From Kitasatospora setae KM-6054 (GTDB taxonomy: Bacteria; Actinomycetota; Actinomycetes; Streptomycetales; Streptomycetaceae): a stretch of 64,000 nucleotides of DNA. Where the stretch lies: the NCBI RefSeq assembly GCF_000269985.1, contig NC_016109.1, positions 7,777,001 through 7,841,000 of the forward strand, read 5' to 3'. Below, one piece after another: positions 41,350 through 49,984 of the stretch. A model generated the notes under the pieces. The model had not been told where the DNA came from. It ran no database searches and saw only the letters and a list, made by a program, of their open reading frames with translations. The translations under genes and the position numbers were made by a program. How positions within the stretch are numbered: position 1 is the first letter of the stretch; each line of letters starts with the position of its first letter.

Positions 41350-43275
41350 TCAGGGGGTGACGATGGCGAAGTCCGGGTCCGGGGCGGTGAGGTGGCCGAG
41401 CAGCTCGGCGATCACCTTCGGGTCGCCGTCGATCGCGGCCCTGCCGCTCGTGGCCAGGTCGTTCAGGTCGGCCGCGCCGAGCAGGACGGCACGCAGGTCG
41501 GCCTCGTCCAGGGTGATCGTCACACCGGGCGGGGCCACCGCCGGGCCCTCGCCCGCGATGTGGGTGAGGACGCCGTTGTGCAGGCGCAGCGTGACCGGTT
41601 CCCGGTGGCCGCTGATGTTCCAGCGGATCGCGAGCGAGGCGTCCCAGCTGCCCGGGCCGTCGACCCGGATGGCGAGCGAGTCGAAGAGCTGGTCGAGGGT
41701 GAGTGCGGCGATCACGTCGCGGGAGGTGGTGGCGGTGGGGGTGCCGACGCCGCCGTCGCGCAGTTCCAGGGCGCCCATCAGGTAGAAGTTGCGCCAGGTG
41801 CCGTTCTCGCTGCCGTAGCCGAGCTGTTCGAGCGCGGCGGCCTGCAGGGTGCGGGCGTCCGCGTTGGACGGGTCGGCGAAGACCACGTGGTTGACCACCT
41901 CCGCCACCCACCGGTAGTCGCCGGACGCGAAGGACTCGCGGGCCTTGGCGAGCACCTGTTCGGCGCCGCCCATGAAGTCGACGTACCGGGCGGCCGCCTC
42001 GACCGGCGGGTGCTGCCACAGGTGGGCCGGGTTGCCGTCGAACCAGCCCAGGTAGCGCTGGTAGATCGCCTTGGTGTTGTGGCTGACCGAGCCGTAGTAG
42101 CCGTGGGTGTGCCACGCCTTCTCCAGGGCGGGCGGCAGTTGCATCAGCTCGGCGATCTCCGGGCCGGTCAGGCCGGTGTTGAGCATCCGCAGCGTCTGGT
42201 CGTGCAGGTAGCCGTACAGGTCGCGCTGCTCGGAGAGGAACGCGATCACCCGCTCGCGGCCCCACACCGGCCAGTGGTGCGAGGCGAACGCGATGTCGCT
42301 GTCGGCACCGAACAGGTTGACCGCCTCGGTCAGGTAGCGCGACCACACGTGCGGGTCGCGGACCTGGGCGCCGCGCAGGGTCAGCAGGTTGTGCAGGTTG
42401 TGGGTGGCGTTCTCCGCCATGCACAGCGCTTTGAAGGCGGGGAAGAAGATGTTCAGCTCGGCCGGGGCCTCGGTGCCCGGGGTCAGCTGGAACACCATTC
42501 GGATCCCGTCCACCTCCTCCTCCTGGCCGGTGCGGGTGATGTCCGTGTTCGGCGGGATCAGCGTCACCTCGCCGGTCGACAGCGTCTGGCCGAGGCCCGC
42601 GCCGAGCTGCCCCCGCGGCCCCTTCGGCAGCGCCGCACCGTACATGTACGCCGCGCGCCGGTTCATCGCCGTGCCCGCGTACACGTTCTCGCTGACCGCG
42701 TGCTCCAGGAAGCCCTCCGGTGCCAGCACCGGCAGCTCGGCGCCGTCCGGGACGACGCCGCGCACACCGCCGAAGTGGTCGGCGTGGCTGTGCGTGTACA
42801 GCACGCCGGTCACCGGGCGGTCGCCCCGGTGCGCCCGGTACAGCGCCAGGCCGGCCGCGGCGGTCTCGGCGGTCAGCAGCGGGTCGATCACCAGGACGCC
42901 CTCGTCGCCCTCGACGATCGTCATGTTCGACAGGTCGAAGCCGCGGACCTGGTAGATCCCCTCGACCACCTCGAACAGGCCGTGGTCGGAGACCAGCCCG
43001 CTCTGCCGCCACAGGCTCGGGTTCGCGCTGTCCGGGCAGTCGCCGGACAGGAAGCCGTACGCCTCCAGGTCCCAGACCGTCCGCCCGCCCTCGTCCCTGA
43101 CCAGCGGGTCGGCCGCCGTCCCCAGGAAGCCGCGCCTGGCGTCCTCGAAGTCCCGGGTGTCGTCGAACGGGAAGCGGTCGAGCACCGCGCGGTTGGCGGC
43201 GGCGATGCTCGGCTGGGCGGGCTCGGACGGGGTGTGTCCGGACGGGGTGGGCTCGGAGCTGGGGCGCTGGGCCAT
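41350..43275 (-). CDS. Alkyl sulfatase (BDS1/SdsA-like, MBL fold)
   Basis: A 641-residue class III sulfatase. The metallo-beta-lactamase binuclear zinc motif is VLYTHSHADHFGG, with later ligands in MAENATHNLHN and FASHHWPVWG. The dimerisation helix region and the C-terminal SCP-2-like domain (last ~110 residues: SLAIRWNISGHREPVTLRL, GDPKVIAELLG) complete the family. It removes sulfate from primary or secondary alkyl sulfates such as SDS. No signal peptide. AGGGAG precedes ATG 43275. No transporter or regulator lies next to it, which is unusual for catabolic use. Confidence 0.9.
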   Translation of the reverse strand: MAQRPSSEPTPSGHTPSEPAQPSIAAANRAVLDRFPFDDTRDFEDARRGFLGTAADPLVRDEGGRTVWDLEAYGFLSGDCPDSANPSLWRQSGLVSDHGLFEVVEGIYQVRGFDLSNMTIVEGDEGVLVIDPLLTAETAAAGLALYRAHRGDRPVTGVLYTHSHADHFGGVRGVVPDGAELPVLAPEGFLEHAVSENVYAGTAMNRRAAYMYGAALPKGPRGQLGAGLGQTLSTGEVTLIPPNTDITRTGQEEEVDGIRMVFQLTPGTEAPAELNIFFPAFKALCMAENATHNLHNLLTLRGAQVRDPHVWSRYLTEAVNLFGADSDIAFASHHWPVWGRERVIAFLSEQRDLYGYLHDQTLRMLNTGLTGPEIAELMQLPPALEKAWHTHGYYGSVSHNTKAIYQRYLGWFDGNPAHLWQHPPVEAAARYVDFMGGAEQVLAKARESFASGDYRWVAEVVNHVVFADPSNADARTLQAAALEQLGYGSENGTWRNFYLMGALELRDGGVGTPTATTSRDVIAALTLDQLFDSLAIRVDGPGSWDASLAIRWNISGHREPVTLRLHNGVLTHIAGEGPAVAPPGVTITLDEADLRAVLLGAADLNDLATSGRAAIDGDPKVIAELLGHLTAPDPDFAIVTP

Positions 43276-43691
43276 CGATGACTCCCTGATCGAGGACGGA
43301 CGTTGCCCCTCAGCCTCGGGGCCGGGGCGCCGAACCGCCCGGCCGACTGCGCCGATCGAGTGAGCGATATCCGAACGCCCTTCCGGGAGTGGCGAGTTGG
43401 GGCGGAGGGGCGTGTGCGATCGGTGAGGCGGCCTTTCGGACAATGCGACGGGACGCTTTTCGGTCCGGCGGTCGCGGATCCGGCGGGAACGCGCGCCGGG
43501 CGCTCGCGGTGGCGCGAAACCGCCCTTGCGAGCCGGGCGCGCGGCCCAGCAGCATGCACACCCGGTGACCGCCCGCACACCTCCGGTCGCGGCCGCGCCC
43601 GCCGTTCCGGCGCTCCGCCGCCCAGGGCCCGGACGGCGCCGCGCCGCGCCGTCACCGCGCCACCCTCGCGAACGAACGAAATGAGACAGCA
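43276..43691. other. Divergent intergenic region
   Basis: 416 bases between the alkyl sulfatase start (minus) and the YVTN-propeller start (plus). Frames across it have the composition of shadows. The left half must carry the sulfatase promoter; I see no perfect palindrome, and no convincing -35/-10 pair for either gene. Confidence 0.4.
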
Positions 43692-45146
43692 GTGCGATCC
43701 CGTCCCGCCGCCCCGCTCCGCAGACCCGCCGTCGCCGGCGCGCTCGCGCTCGCCCTCGCGGCGCCGCTGCTGCTCGCCCTCCCGGCCCCCGCCTCGGCCG
43801 CCCCGGCCGACGCGCCCGGCCCGCCGCCCGCCGGGACCGTCGCGTACGTCGTCGACCAGACCGGCGGCACCCTGACCACCATCGACACCGCCACCCGGCA
43901 GCCCTTCGGGCAGATCGCCCTCCCGGGCAGCGTCCAGCCGGCCCGGATCGCCGCCGCCCCGGACGGCACCCGGGTCTACGTCACCGACCGGGGCGCCCCC
44001 GCCGTCTGGGCCGTGGACACCACCGCCCCCGGCCGGGCGCCCGTCCCGATCGCCACCCGCACCGGCAGCAGCGCCGTCGCGGTCTCCCCGGACGGCACCC
44101 GGCTGTACGTCGGCGACTACCAGGGCGACCCGGCGGCCGCCCGGATCACCGTGTTCGACCCGGCCACCCGCGCCGCCACCGCCAGCATCCCGGTCGGCTT
44201 CCTGGCCGAGGACGCCGCGCTCTCCCCGGACGGCCGCGAGCTCTACCTCGTCCAGCCGCAGGGCCTCACCGTCGTCGACACCGCCGGCAACACCGTCGTC
44301 GCCACCCTCCCGCTGCCCGGCTCGCCCCGGCGGGTCGCCGTCGCGCCCGACGGCCGGCACGCGTACGTCACCGAGTACGACACCGGCGTCGTCGCCGTGG
44401 TCGACACCGCCACCCGCACCGTCGGCGCCCAGGTGCAGGTCTACGCGGGCGCCGACGGCATCGCCGTCAGCCCCGACGGCGGGCGCGGCTACGCCGGCAG
44501 CGCGCTCGGCCCGACCGTCACCGCGTTCGCCACCGGCAGCGGGCAGGTCACCGGCATCGTCGAGACCCCCGACGAGCCCGGCGCGCTGGCCCTCACCCCC
44601 GACGGCGGCCAACTGTGGGTCGCCAACCGGGCCGACGACTACCTGACCGTGCTCGACACCGCGACCGACACCGTCCTCGGCCGGGCCCGCGACGTCCGCG
44701 CCCCCGTCGACCTGGCCATCCCGCGCGCGCCCGCCCCCGTCCACCGGGAGGCCGACCTGGCCGTCCGCCTCACCGCGACGCCGGTGGCCGGGCTGCTCGG
44801 CGGCCGGATCGACTACACCCTCACCGTCACCAACACCAGCACCACCACGACGGCCACCAGCGCCACCTACACCGCCACCGTCGTCCCCGGCGCCGTCACC
44901 CCCACCACCACCGCCCCCGGCTGCGCCGCCGCCCCCGGCCGGGTCACCTGCACCGTCACCGGCCTCGCGCCCGGTGCCAGCGCCGGCCGCACGTTCAGCC
45001 TCCCGGTCGCGCTGCTCAGCCTCGGCACCGCCTACCAGACCACGGTGACCCGCACCGCCTCCGCCCCCGACGACCCGGACCCGTCCGACGACAGCGCGAC
45101 CCGCAGCTGCGTCGCGCTCGCCGGACTGATCATCAACTGCGGCTGA
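43692..45146 (+). CDS. Secreted YVTN beta-propeller protein with DUF11 domain
   Basis: A 484-residue exported protein. Signal peptide: GALALALAAPLLLALPAPASA. About seven YVTN/SMP-30-like blades follow, with repeated VSPDGTRLYVGDYQ, VAPDGRHAYVTEYD and VAVVDTATRTV patterns, then a C-terminal ~110-residue DUF11-type beta-sandwich (ADLAVRLTATPVAGLLGGRIDYTLTVTN; in parts). It ends CVALAGLIINCG. GTG 43692 lacks a strong SD. It is likely an extracellular binding protein, possibly part of the wall or spore coat. Confidence 0.8.
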   Translation: MRSRPAAPLRRPAVAGALALALAAPLLLALPAPASAAPADAPGPPPAGTVAYVVDQTGGTLTTIDTATRQPFGQIALPGSVQPARIAAAPDGTRVYVTDRGAPAVWAVDTTAPGRAPVPIATRTGSSAVAVSPDGTRLYVGDYQGDPAAARITVFDPATRAATASIPVGFLAEDAALSPDGRELYLVQPQGLTVVDTAGNTVVATLPLPGSPRRVAVAPDGRHAYVTEYDTGVVAVVDTATRTVGAQVQVYAGADGIAVSPDGGRGYAGSALGPTVTAFATGSGQVTGIVETPDEPGALALTPDGGQLWVANRADDYLTVLDTATDTVLGRARDVRAPVDLAIPRAPAPVHREADLAVRLTATPVAGLLGGRIDYTLTVTNTSTTTTATSATYTATVVPGAVTPTTTAPGCAAAPGRVTCTVTGLAPGASAGRTFSLPVALLSLGTAYQTTVTRTASAPDDPDPSDDSATRSCVALAGLIINCG

Positions 45147-45281
45147 GCAGGAAGCGGTTGACATCCCGATGGGCCGGACGGCCCGGCCGGAGCTACCCGA
45201 TGGAGTGGTCGGCCGGGCCCCGGCGGACATCCGTGGCGATCCTGGGGAGCCGGGGGAACCGGATCACGGACGGGAGTCGGG

Positions 45282-46124
45282 ATGTACCTGCAAGGTGCCG
45301 CGGTCGCCCTCGGGGCGTGCGGGCTCGGCATGCTCGCCGCCTGGCTGTGGCAGCGGCGGATCGGCCGGCGCTGGATCGCCGACGGCGGACCGACCGTGTC
45401 CGCGGCCTGCGGGGCGATCGCCTCGATGTACGTGCTGACCATCGCCTTCCTGATCGTCAGCACCAGCAACAGCCTCGGCACGGCCCGGGCCGGAACCGGT
45501 ATCGAGGCCGGCGCGGTCCGGGACGCCTACCTGGCCAGCCGCGGCTACCCGGCCGCCCAGGCCGCCGCGCTCCAGCGCGGGCTGCGCGACTACGCCCGGA
45601 CCGTCGTCGATGAGGAGTGGCCGCTGATGGCCCGCGGCCAGGCCGCCCCCGCCGCCTGGGAGCACCTCGACGCGCTCCGCGACCTCACGACGGCGGACAG
45701 CGCCGGGGCGTCCGGAGCCGCGGGGGCCGCTGCCCCCGGCGCCTCCGCGCAGAGCCAGTCCGACCTGCACGATGCCCTGCAGCAGGTCTACACCCAGCGC
45801 CGGGCCCGGCTGTCCGCCGCCGCCGGGGACGGGATCTCGCCCGTCCTGCTCGGCTTCCTGATCACCAGCGCGTGCGTCGCCCCGTTCTTCCTGCTCCTGA
45901 TGGGCTGGCCGACCGGGCCGCGCGCGCTGCTCGGGATGGGCCTGCTCGCGGCGATGTTCGCCAGCGGTGTCTGGGTGGTGGTCCAGCTCAACCACCCCTT
46001 CGCCAGTGGTATCCGGGTCGGCTCCGGCGCCTTCCGGGACGCGCTCGCCCGGATGGACCAGCTGGACGCCCGGCCGGTGGGCCCGGCGGGACCGCCGGGC
46101 CCGGCGCTGGGCGGCAGTCGGTAG
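45282..46124 (+). CDS. DUF4239 (bestrophin-like) membrane protein
   Basis: A 280-residue protein with four TMs: VALGACGLGMLAAWLW, AIASMYVLTIAFLIVSTSNS, SPVLLGFLITSACVAPFFLLLMG and LLGMGLLAAMFASGVWVVVQLNHPF. The DUF4239 hallmark is the soluble middle region with RDAYLASRGYPAAQAAALQRGLRDYARTVVDEEWPLM (given in part: RGLRDYARTVVDEEWP) and the final VVVQLNHPF-GIRVG. A channel-like role has been proposed for the family. GGGAG precedes the ATG. Function not proven. Confidence 0.8.
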   Translation: MYLQGAAVALGACGLGMLAAWLWQRRIGRRWIADGGPTVSAACGAIASMYVLTIAFLIVSTSNSLGTARAGTGIEAGAVRDAYLASRGYPAAQAAALQRGLRDYARTVVDEEWPLMARGQAAPAAWEHLDALRDLTTADSAGASGAAGAAAPGASAQSQSDLHDALQQVYTQRRARLSAAAGDGISPVLLGFLITSACVAPFFLLLMGWPTGPRALLGMGLLAAMFASGVWVVVQLNHPFASGIRVGSGAFRDALARMDQLDARPVGPAGPPGPALGGSR

Positions 46125-46152
46125 CCGACGGGCCGAACCGGGTGATCGCTCA

Positions 46153-46158
46153 CATAAT
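46153..46158 (+). promoter_or_regulatory. -10 element (CATAAT) of the LapA-domain gene
   Basis: CATAAT ends 7 nt before the ATG at 46166, so transcription would start at the ATG itself. This argues for a leaderless mRNA and for 46166 over the in-frame ATG at 46157. Confidence 0.5.
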
Positions 46159-46165
46159 GGGCCGT

Positions 46166-46420
46166 ATGGCTGACAAGACGAGCAATGCGGACCGGCCGGC
46201 CTCGGTCACCGTCGGCGGCCGCGAGATGCGCATCAGGACCATCGTGTTCCTGGTGCTCGGCGTGCTGGCGGTCTGGTTCATCGCGGTGAACACCGCCTCC
46301 GTGCAGATCCGGCTCTGGATCCCCACCGTCACGCTGCCGCTGTGGCTGGTCCTGCTGGTCACCCTGCTGGTCGGCGCCGCGCTCGGCTGGCTGCTGGCCC
46401 GCCGCCGCACCAAGGGCTGA
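46166..46420 (+). CDS. LapA-domain membrane protein
   Basis: An 84-residue protein with two TMs (IVFLVLGVLAVWFIAVNTASVQI and PLWLVLLVTLLVGAALGWLLA) and the LapA pattern NTxxVxIxLWIPTVTLPLWLV, ending RRRTKG. LapA/YciM-type small membrane proteins are linked to lipid or envelope homeostasis in other bacteria; the role in actinomycetes is not defined. Its likely leaderless promoter lies within the 40-nt gap after the DUF4239 gene. Confidence 0.8.
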   Translation: MADKTSNADRPASVTVGGREMRIRTIVFLVLGVLAVWFIAVNTASVQIRLWIPTVTLPLWLVLLVTLLVGAALGWLLARRRTKG

Positions 46421-46462
46421 CGGCCCGGGGGCGGCGGTCCGGGGACCTTCGGGCCCGAGGGT

Positions 46463-47584
46463 TCAGGCCGCCACCCGCAGGCGTTCGGCGGGGACCGGGC
46501 GGAAGTCGCAGAGCAGCAGCGCCGAGTCGTCGTCCGGGCCGCTGCCGGTCCAGTCCTCGACGTCGTCCCGCAGCCGGTCCAGCGCCTGCCGCCGGGAGCG
46601 CGCGGCGAGCAGCGGCGCGGCGCGGTCGGCCAGCGGGTAGAAGGCGCCGGCGCCGTCCCGGGCCTCGGTCAGGCCGTCGGTGCAGAACAGCAGCCGGTCG
46701 CCGTCGCGCAGCGTCAGCACGGTCGGCCGCGGCGCGGGCGCGCCGGTCAGCGCGGCCAGCCCGAACGGCGGGGCCGGGTCCAGCCGGGGCAGCACCGGCG
46801 CGCCGCCGCCGTCCGCCCGGAGCAGCACCGGCACCGGGTGCCCGTGGTCCAGCAGCGTGGTCCGGCCGTCCGGGCGGACGTCGGCCAGCAGCGCCGTGAC
46901 GAACCGGTCCCCGGCGGTCTGCTCGGCCAGCGCGTGCTCGATCTGGGCGGCGAGCGCGTTCAGGTCCGGCGCGACCGGCGCCGCGTTGCGGAACGCGCCC
47001 AGCACCACGGCCGCCGCGCTGACCGCCTCCAGCCCCTTGCCCTGCACGTCCGCGACCAGGATCCGCACCCCGGCGTCCGGCACCTGCACCGCCTGGTACA
47101 GGTCGCCGCCGACCCGGGCGGTCCGGTGCGCCGAGCGGTACGAACCGGTCAGCTCCAGCGGGCCCAGCCGGGACGGCAGCGGTGGCATCAGCACGTTCTG
47201 CACCGTCTCCGCGACCGCCCGGACGTCCACCAGTTCGCGCTCCGCCCGCCGCCGGGTCACCGACACCCAGCAGGCCGCCAGCGCCGTGAAGACGATCCCG
47301 CACAGCGCGACCCAGACCCGGGTGTGCCCCCACAGCCCGTCCCACACCGCGACCAGCAGCACCAGCGCCACCCCCAGCGCCGCCGAACCCAGCACCGTCC
47401 GCGGCGAACCGCGCCCCGCCGCCAGCGCCGGGCCGGCCGCGAACAGCGGCAGCAGCCCCAGCGCCGGCCCGAGCAGCAGGTCGCCCGCCGCCACCAGCAG
47501 CATCGCCGCGGCCGGCAGCACCCACGGCCGCGACCACCACCGCCCCCGTCCGGCGTGGCCCGGCCCGTCGACGGTCGACGACAT
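46463..47584 (-). CDS. Membrane-anchored PP2C/SpoIIE-type phosphatase
   Basis: A 373-residue protein. Four TMs in the N-terminal 120 residues (VLPAAAMLLVAAGDLLLGPAL, LVLLVAVWDGLWG, VWVALCGIVFTALAACW) precede a PP2C domain: VGGDLYQAVQ, ILVADVQGKGLEAV, TALLADVRPDG, LLDHGHPVPVLL and LLFCTDGLTEARD, with the metal-binding Asp residues. Gly-x-Asp and DG motifs are intact. It would dephosphorylate anti-anti-sigma-type substrates, as for RsbU-like proteins. ATG 47584 has GGGAG upstream. No sigma-factor partner is next to it. Confidence 0.85.
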   Translation of the reverse strand: MSSTVDGPGHAGRGRWWSRPWVLPAAAMLLVAAGDLLLGPALGLLPLFAAGPALAAGRGSPRTVLGSAALGVALVLLVAVWDGLWGHTRVWVALCGIVFTALAACWVSVTRRRAERELVDVRAVAETVQNVLMPPLPSRLGPLELTGSYRSAHRTARVGGDLYQAVQVPDAGVRILVADVQGKGLEAVSAAAVVLGAFRNAAPVAPDLNALAAQIEHALAEQTAGDRFVTALLADVRPDGRTTLLDHGHPVPVLLRADGGGAPVLPRLDPAPPFGLAALTGAPAPRPTVLTLRDGDRLLFCTDGLTEARDGAGAFYPLADRAAPLLAARSRRQALDRLRDDVEDWTGSGPDDDSALLLCDFRPVPAERLRVAA

Positions 47585-47868
47585 CTCGCTGCGCTCCCTC
47601 TCGGCTGTCCGCGTCCTCCTCCGACCCCCGCGCACGGAACACTCCGCGCGATCGCTCCGCATGACCGCTCCGCGCGCCGGAGGACGGAACGGCGGCGGGC
47701 CGGGCGGGGGCACCGGCATGGCCTACGACGGTAACCGCCGCCCGGCACCGCCCGGTAGGGCCTTTCGCCCCCGCGCCGCCGTCGCGCCGCCGTCTCGTCG
47801 CTTCTGCTGACGGCGCCCGAGCGCATCCGTACGATCGACTCCAGCGGACGGCACGGACGGGATAGGCA

Positions 47869-48318
47869 GTGGGGGACATGGAGAACAAGGTGACGCTCTA
47901 TCCCGCCCTCCAGCGGGCGGCCCTGGCGGTCCTCGGAACGTGCATGGTGGTGCTCTGCCTGAGCTGCACCCTCTACAGCGAGGCCCCGTTCGCCATCGGC
48001 ATGTACGCCGTCTTCACCGTCCTGTCGGTCTGGTTCACCTACCTCGGCGTGCGCGTCGGGGTGACGGTCGACCGGTCCGGCCTCACCGAGCGGAGGATGG
48101 GCCGGACGGTGCGCACGTCCTGGCGCGACCTCGGCGAACCGGCGGTGGCCGAACGGGTCGGCAACGCCGGGCAGCCCTACCACCTGGTGGTCTTTGCGCA
48201 CCGCACGGCCGGCGAGCTGCCGCTCCGCTCGACCGCGCGCTACCGGCGGGCGGACGCCGAGAAGCTCCGCGACCGGATGGCCCGGCTCCGCGAGCAGGCC
48301 GGGCCGCGGCGCCGCTGA
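47869..48318 (+). CDS. PH-domain-like membrane protein
   Basis: A 149-residue protein with two TMs (ALAVLGTCMVVLCLSCTLY and FAIGMYAVFTVLSVWFTYLGV) and a C-terminal bPH-like domain (GVTVDRSGLTERRMGRTVRTSWRDLGE in parts). The GTG at 47869 or ATG at 47878 may be the start; neither has a good SD. It resembles small Streptomyces PH-domain proteins. Function unknown. Confidence 0.6.
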   Translation: MGDMENKVTLYPALQRAALAVLGTCMVVLCLSCTLYSEAPFAIGMYAVFTVLSVWFTYLGVRVGVTVDRSGLTERRMGRTVRTSWRDLGEPAVAERVGNAGQPYHLVVFAHRTAGELPLRSTARYRRADAEKLRDRMARLREQAGPRRR

Positions 48319-48340
48319 GCGGCGCCGACCGGGCGGGGGG

Positions 48341-48889
48341 TCAGTCGCCGGGGTGCGACATCGCGTCGATCGCGATCGCCGCAGCCAGGACGGTGGCGTG
48401 GTCGGCCTCCGGGCCGATCTCCAGGCCGTAGGTGTCGCGGAGCCGGAACCACTTCTTGGAGACCTCGGCGACCTTGGTGCCGTCGCGTTCGATCGTGTAC
48501 TCGTGGTCGAGGACGTTGCCGTGGACGGAGAGGTCGGGGCCGTCGGCCTGTTCGATGTGCCAGCGGTCGCGGAGCGGGTTGATCAGGGCCTTCTTGACCA
48601 TGGCGATGCGGTGGCCGTCGGCGTCCTCGATCTCCATCGAGTCCTTGATGCGCAGGGCGCGGCCCTGGACGGTGGCGACGCGGTGGCCGGAGCGGTCCTC
48701 GATGTGGAAGGTCCTGCGCAGGCGCAGGGCCTTGCCGTCGACCTTGTAGACGTGGTCGCCGGCGTCGTCGTCGATCCAGTAGTCGTCGCCGACGGCGAGG
48801 ACCTTCTGGCGCATCTGGTAGCGGGTGACCCCGTCGCCGTGGTCGAAAGCGCGGTTGGCCTGGCGGCGGGCGCGGCGTTCCTCGAACAT
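48341..48889 (-). CDS. LURP-one-related (Tubby-like fold) protein
   Basis: A 182-residue cytoplasmic protein with the LOR pattern: YQMRQKVLAVGDDYWIDDDAG, HVYKVDGKALRLRRTFHIED, VATVQGRALRIKDSMEIED and YTIERDGTKVAEVSKKWF (each quoted in part). It is a Tubby-like beta barrel, possibly a membrane-lipid-associated protein as in scramblases. The ATG at 48889 follows GGAGAGG. A longer N-terminus from 49069 is rejected for lack of SD and its low complexity. Function unknown. Confidence 0.8.
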   Translation of the reverse strand: MFEERRARRQANRAFDHGDGVTRYQMRQKVLAVGDDYWIDDDAGDHVYKVDGKALRLRRTFHIEDRSGHRVATVQGRALRIKDSMEIEDADGHRIAMVKKALINPLRDRWHIEQADGPDLSVHGNVLDHEYTIERDGTKVAEVSKKWFRLRDTYGLEIGPEADHATVLAAAIAIDAMSHPGD

Positions 48890-49112
48890 CCCGGCGTCCT
48901 CTCCTGAACGGGTGGCATGCGGTCCGCTCTTCGTACCCCCGCCCGGGCGGGGCCGCATCTTCTGGCCGCGGGGCACCCGGTGGCGGGACGGGACGACGAC
49001 GGGCGGCGCACCCCCGCCGGGGTGCGCCGCCCGTCCGCCCTGCGGACCTCCGTCCGAGCGGGCCCGCACCCGCTCGGGGAGGGGGCGCCGGGCCGGGCCG
49101 GGCCGGGCCGGG

Positions 49113-49763
49113 TCAGCCGGCGGCGGCCAGGCCGTACGCCCAGAGGCTGTTGACGCGGCTGCGCTCGGTGGTGTTCGGGTACGGGTTGGTGCAGGAGGTG
49201 CCGGGGCCGCCGCCGGACATCAGCTCGCTGCACGGGCCGGAGTAGTGGTCGGGCAGGCCGAGGACGTGGCCGGTCTCGTGGGCGATCACCCGCAGCGAGC
49301 TGTACTGCCGGTTCTGCGCGTAGTCGAGGAAGATGTAGCCGCGGCCGTGGCCGTCGGTGGAGGCGTAGGAGCCGCGCGAGTCGTTGCCCTCGTAGTAGCG
49401 GAAGTCTGCGTTGGTGCCGGAGCGGAGCTGGACGTTGCTCACCGAGGAGTTCCAGATCTGCGCGCTCTGCGAGATGACGGTGCGGAAGGACGGGGCCTGG
49501 CTGGCGTCGTAGGTGACGGCGACGACCAGCAGGTACGGGTTGGCGGCCTGCTTGGCGCGGGCCGACTTCATCACGGCCTCGTAGAACGCCTTGTTGTTCG
49601 CGTCCTCGGACTTGGCGGCCAGGCCCGCGGCCGGGGTGTAGCCCTGGGCGGTGGCGGTCGAGGGGGCGGCGGGGGTGGCGGCCGCGGCGGGCACGGCGGC
49701 GGCGCTGCCGACCGAGAGGACCAGCCCGAGGGCGGCGGCGAGCACGGTCATGGAGCGGTTCAT
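49113..49763 (-). CDS. snpA: Snapalysin (M7 zinc metalloprotease)
   Basis: A 216-residue exported protease. Signal peptide MTVLAAALGLVLSVGSAAA, then a ~50-residue propeptide-like stretch and the M7 domain: VVAVTYDASQAPSFRTVISQ, AQIWNSSVSNVQL, SLRVIAHETGHVLGLPDHY with the HExxHxxGxxD zinc site, and SELMSGG. GGAG lies 7 nt before ATG 49763. It is divergent from a LysR gene, the standard snpA-snpR layout in Streptomyces, where the LysR protein activates it. It cleaves proteins outside the cell. Confidence 0.95.
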   Translation of the reverse strand: MNRSMTVLAAALGLVLSVGSAAAVPAAAATPAAPSTATAQGYTPAAGLAAKSEDANNKAFYEAVMKSARAKQAANPYLLVVAVTYDASQAPSFRTVISQSAQIWNSSVSNVQLRSGTNADFRYYEGNDSRGSYASTDGHGRGYIFLDYAQNRQYSSLRVIAHETGHVLGLPDHYSGPCSELMSGGGPGTSCTNPYPNTTERSRVNSLWAYGLAAAG

Positions 49764-49949
49764 GTGGGGACTCCATTTTTCCGCGGCTCCCGGCGGCATG
49801 GGGTGGCCGCCCGGAACGCGCTGGTGAGTGGTTGCACCGAGCTTGGGGCAGGGCGGCCGGGGCGCGGAGATGGCAACCGGCGATAGCTCTGGTCAATACC
49901 CTTGCGCGGTGGCGGAGTTGGCGAGTGATGGGCATTCCTTGACATGCTC

Positions 49950-49978
49950 TTGGCAGGCGCGGGGCGGCTGGCTATGCT
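49950..49978 (+). promoter_or_regulatory. Promoter of the LysR (snpR-like) gene
   Basis: TTGGCA at 49950-49955 and TATGCT at 49973-49978 are separated by 17 bases. The ATG at 49985 is 7 nt after the -10, so the message is likely leaderless. The opposite-strand promoter of snpA is expected in the AT-rich patch 49875-49905 (a TTGACC is seen there on the minus strand). Confidence 0.6.
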
Positions 49979-49984
49979 CCCGTG

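Noticed and set aside
43276..43578. A longer N-terminus for the alkyl sulfatase
   Set aside because: The extra residues are low complexity and have no SD; the ATG at 43275 has AGGGAG.
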